From: Cytophagaceae bacterium
GTDB taxonomy: Bacteria > Bacteroidota > Bacteroidia > Cytophagales > Spirosomataceae
Direction of reading: 5' to 3'
Assembly (NCBI GenBank): GCA_027491315.1
Contig: JAIXWL010000005.1
Location: 1 to 64,000 of the forward strand
Length of the DNA: 64,000 nucleotides
Positions 61,501-64,000 of this stretch are shown here, in pieces. A model generated the notes under the pieces. It had not been told where the DNA came from. It saw nothing but the letters and a program-made list of their open reading frames with translations, and did not search any database. Each line of letters begins with the position of its first letter. Position 1 is the first letter of the stretch. A program made the translations under genes and the position numbers.

Positions 61501-62958
61501 ATGTTTGGGTTAGATCCTACCTTATTTTTCTTACTTTTTTTCTGTCTGTTTGCTGCTTGTGCATTTGAATTCGTGAATGGTTTTCACGATACTGCCAATG
61601 CCGTAGCAACTGTCATCTATACCCATTCATTAAAACCAACTCAAGCTGTTGTTTGGTCTGGATTCATGAATTTTGTTGGCCTTTTAACAGGTGGAGTAGG
61701 TGTAACCATGAGTATCATCGGCTTACTTCCGACCGAGTTGCTCATTGACACCAATGTCTACCATTCCATGGCCATGGCACTCTCCTTATTATTTTCCGCT
61801 ATTTTGTGGAATCTTGGTACTTGGTATTTTGGTATTCCGGCATCCAGTTCACATACCTTAATCGGTTCCATTATTGGTATTGGCGTGGGACACGCCATTT
61901 TACCAGAAAATCAAACAAATGTCAGTGCGGTAAACTGGGATAAAGCTCAGGAAATTGGGCAAGCCTTATTGCTTTCGCCGCTATTTGGTTTTGCATTGGC
62001 TATTGTATTGATGTATATCTTAAAAAAAACCATTAAGAATAAAGAAATATTTAAGGAGCCTAAAAAGAATTCCCCTCCTCCCCTTTGGATTCGTGCTATA
62101 CTGATTACTACCTGTACTTTAGTTTCTTTTTTCCATGGACGTAACGATGGTCAAAAGGGAATCGGCCTAGTAATGGTTATCCTAATCGCCTTTTTACCAG
62201 GCTATTTTGCCATCAATTCTACCTTGGATTTACAGCGATTACAAAAAGATTTGAATCAAGTTGAAATCATTTCAGCCAAAATCGATACCACTACCTTATC
62301 CATCAAAGAGCAGGAAAGTTACCGCACCGTAATGGTCTCTTCTAAAGCATTGCACGAACTACTTTTAACAAAAAACATTCAAACTAGTAATTTAAGTACC
62401 AAGCAGAAATTTGAAATTAGAAAAGCCGCATTGAACATCAATAAGCATGCCAAAAAGCTGATTGAAAGTGAGGCTGTCGCATTATCGGAAGCTGATAAAA
62501 AAGCATTCAAAAAAGCTACCGCAGGAGATAAGGCTGCATTTTTTGCATTTGGTGCTACTTCAGGTACAGGGATTGCCGCAGTAACAGACTTTGCTCCAAA
62601 CTGGGTGATGTGGATGGTGGCTTTATCCCTAGGACTAGGAACCATGGTAGGCTGGAAGCGCATCGTAGTAACCATTGGAGAAAAAATCGGTAAACACCAT
62701 TTAACCTATGCTCAGGGTGCTTCTGCCGAATTAATTGCCTCGGTAACCATCGGACTAGCCACTGCCTACAAATGGCCAGTTAGTACTACGCATGTATTGA
62801 GTTCGGGTATTGCAGGAACCATGGTAGCCTCGAAAGGAATCAAAAATTTACAAGGCGGAACCGTCAAAAATATTGTGATGGCTTGGGTATTAACCCTACC
62901 AGTTACCATCATATTGGCCGCAGGTTTATTTGTCTTTTTCCGCTGGATAACGGGCTAA
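61501..62958 (+). CDS. inorganic phosphate transporter, PiT family
   Basis: A 485-residue low-affinity phosphate permease of about 10-12 membrane segments. PiT signatures are EFVNGFHDTANAVATVIYT at about 23-41, SSSHTLIGSIIGIG in the second repeat unit, HGRNDGQKGIGLVMV in the middle, and WPVSTTHVLSSGIAGTMVA near the end. A soluble linker at about 240-335 separates the two halves. It moves metal-phosphate with protons; it could take up the phosphate released by the enzymes at 39300-43346. Monocistronic with its own terminator. Confidence 0.95.
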   Translation: MFGLDPTLFFLLFFCLFAACAFEFVNGFHDTANAVATVIYTHSLKPTQAVVWSGFMNFVGLLTGGVGVTMSIIGLLPTELLIDTNVYHSMAMALSLLFSAILWNLGTWYFGIPASSSHTLIGSIIGIGVGHAILPENQTNVSAVNWDKAQEIGQALLLSPLFGFALAIVLMYILKKTIKNKEIFKEPKKNSPPPLWIRAILITTCTLVSFFHGRNDGQKGIGLVMVILIAFLPGYFAINSTLDLQRLQKDLNQVEIISAKIDTTTLSIKEQESYRTVMVSSKALHELLLTKNIQTSNLSTKQKFEIRKAALNINKHAKKLIESEAVALSEADKKAFKKATAGDKAAFFAFGATSGTGIAAVTDFAPNWVMWMVALSLGLGTMVGWKRIVVTIGEKIGKHHLTYAQGASAELIASVTIGLATAYKWPVSTTHVLSSGIAGTMVASKGIKNLQGGTVKNIVMAWVLTLPVTIILAAGLFVFFRWITG

Positions 62959-62970
62959 ACATACTCCATG

Positions 62971-63002
62971 AAAGGGAAGCAAATATGGCTTCCCTTTTTT
63001 TT
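62971..63002 (+). terminator. pit terminator
   Basis: aaagggaagc (62971-62980) pairs with gcttcccttt (62988-62997) and a long T-run follows. Confidence 0.92.
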
Positions 63003-63103
63003 ATCTAATTCTTGGGAATAGATTTTATAGAAATCCATCTCCCGATCCCAGTGAATCTCCACATATCAAATCTGGAAACATTCTTTTAAACAAGGCATTT
63101 GCG

Positions 63104-63111
63104 TATCTTTG
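63104..63111 (+). promoter_or_regulatory. -7 box of rsmG
   Basis: TATCTTTG matches TAnnTTTG. The start would lie about 8 nt before the rsmG ATG, so the mRNA leader is very short. Confidence 0.55.
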
Positions 63112-63125
63112 CACTTTGAAAAAAA

Positions 63126-63752
63126 ATGAAATCAGATATCATCAAAAATTACTTTCCAGAATTGAATCCAAAACAATTGGAACAATTGGAAATGCTGTAT
63201 CCATTGTACCAAGAATGGAATGAAAAAATCAATGTAATTTCTAGGAAGGATATCGATAATCTGATGCTACATCATGTGCTTCATTCTTTAGGAATAGCCA
63301 AAATTATTAACTTTAGACCTGGTACGGAGATTCTAGATGTAGGTACAGGGGGAGGATTCCCTGGTATCCCATTGGCCATATTATTTCCGCAGTGTACTTT
63401 TACTTTGGTAGATAGTATAGGTAAAAAAATCAAAGTAGTAGAAGGTGTAGCTAGTGCTTTAGGGCTAGAAAATGTAACTGCCTTACATACCCGGGCCGAA
63501 GATTTAGATCAAGACTTTGAGTTCGTTGTTAGTAGAGCTGTGACACGCATTACACCCTTTTATTATTGGGTCAAAAATAAGATTAGTCCAAACCACTTTC
63601 ACACCCAAAGAAACGGTATTCTTTGCCTAAAAGGCGGAGATTTAACGGAAGAATTAGCCGAGTTTGGGAAAAAGCATAAAATATTTGAGTTGGGAGAAAT
63701 CTTCCAAGAAGAATTTTTTGAAACTAAAAAAGTGGTTTACGTTCCTATGTAA
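63126..63752 (+). CDS. rsmG: 16S rRNA (guanine527-N7)-methyltransferase
   Basis: A 208-residue SAM-dependent methyltransferase: YQEWNEKINVISRKDIDNL near 30, then the SAM-binding GTEILDVGTGGGFPGIPLAI and FTLVDSIGKKIKVVE, and FEFVVSRAVTRI. Methylates N7 of G527 in 16S rRNA, and loss gives low-level streptomycin resistance in many bacteria. Length is normal. Confidence 0.96.
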   Translation: MKSDIIKNYFPELNPKQLEQLEMLYPLYQEWNEKINVISRKDIDNLMLHHVLHSLGIAKIINFRPGTEILDVGTGGGFPGIPLAILFPQCTFTLVDSIGKKIKVVEGVASALGLENVTALHTRAEDLDQDFEFVVSRAVTRITPFYYWVKNKISPNHFHTQRNGILCLKGGDLTEELAEFGKKHKIFELGEIFQEEFFETKKVVYVPM

Positions 63753-63792
63753 ACAAGGTTTATTCCATATATTGAATTTTTAATCTGTTTGA

Positions 63793-64000
63793 ATGCCCCA
63801 TATTTCAGTTGCTCTTTGTACCTATAACGGCGAAAAATACCTACCATATCAACTGGAGAGTATAGCTTCACAAACTCAAGCCATTGATGAACTTGTGGTC
63901 TTTGACGATGGCTCCAGCGACAAAAGCATTGAAATTTTAGAAGCTTTCAAACAAAAAGTCCCTTTTGACGTCCACATACATCAGAATGAAAAGAATGTGG
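63793..64000 (+). CDS. family 2 glycosyltransferase (partial, cut by window end)
   Basis: The first 69 codons of a GT2 enzyme: PHISVALCTYNGEKYLPYQL, then ESIASQTQAIDELVVFDDGS and SDKSIEILEAF. The N-terminal CTYNG and the nucleotide-binding FDDGSSDKS are characteristic. The gene runs off the right edge. Follows rsmG by 40 nt. Donor and acceptor unknown. Confidence 0.9.
   Translation, partial: MPHISVALCTYNGEKYLPYQLESIASQTQAIDELVVFDDGSSDKSIEILEAFKQKVPFDVHIHQNEKNV

Overview
The window is a piece of chromosome from a member of the Bacteroidota, most likely a Cytophagales-type bacterium. The evidence is the set of families present (SusC/SusD, TonB-dependent receptors with CarboxypepD_reg-like domains, GLPGLI, GldE, DUF3467, DUF5690), the mutY-ssb-gldE gene order, and repeated use of the Bacteroidota -7 promoter box TAnnTTTG (for example before rpoB, pruA, coaX, pit and rsmG). 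I cannot name the genus from sequence alone. No rRNA, tRNA, CRISPR array, transposase or phage gene was found.

Layout. 1-8306 is an AT-rich accessory stretch with two modules. Each starts with the same 120-bp promoter/leader block (37-156 and 3973-4092), followed by one or two tiny secreted cysteine-containing proteins, a hairpin, periplasmic or membrane helper genes (GLPGLI; or a membrane-anchored propeller-like protein plus a MauE/DoxX-like redox membrane protein), and a large outer-membrane barrel protein. This is the best candidate for an undescribed system. 8437-10843 holds pruA and a ComEA-like helix-hairpin-helix protein (minus strand). 10889-19432 is rpoB-rpoC with its own promoter and terminator. 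19464-20230 is a decayed membrane-protein locus. 20516-27014 has a DUF3467 gene and a hexuronate catabolic operon (uxaB, uxaC, kdgK, eda, exuT-like), interrupted by a heptamer-repeat inverted structure.

27063-31160 gathers five CoA/pantothenate genes (coaBC, panC, panB, panD, coaX). 31449-33914 has an LpxH-like phosphoesterase, a glycosyltransferase and an SMR transporter. Three copies of a 33-nt palindrome lie at 31143, 31321 and 44656; the first supplies the end of coaX.

33988-48999 looks like an organophosphorus acquisition island: a SusC/SusD pair, a phosphonatase-like HAD hydrolase, a TIGR03364-type FAD oxidoreductase, a PhoA-type alkaline phosphatase, a PhnO-like acetyltransferase, a PhnZ-like HD oxygenase, a DUF5690 transporter, and a TonB receptor with a beta-helix lipoprotein. 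Together they would bring phosphonates or phosphoesters across the outer membrane and release phosphate by at least two different chemistries.

49302-64000 is mostly housekeeping: a small secreted protein, a UvrD/PcrA helicase, two tandem propeller-like lipoproteins, gldE, ssb, mutY, an HU-type protein, TPR proteins, a 29-codon bS22/mS38-like ribosomal gene, rng, a PiT phosphate transporter, rsmG, and the start of a family 2 glycosyltransferase cut by the window edge.
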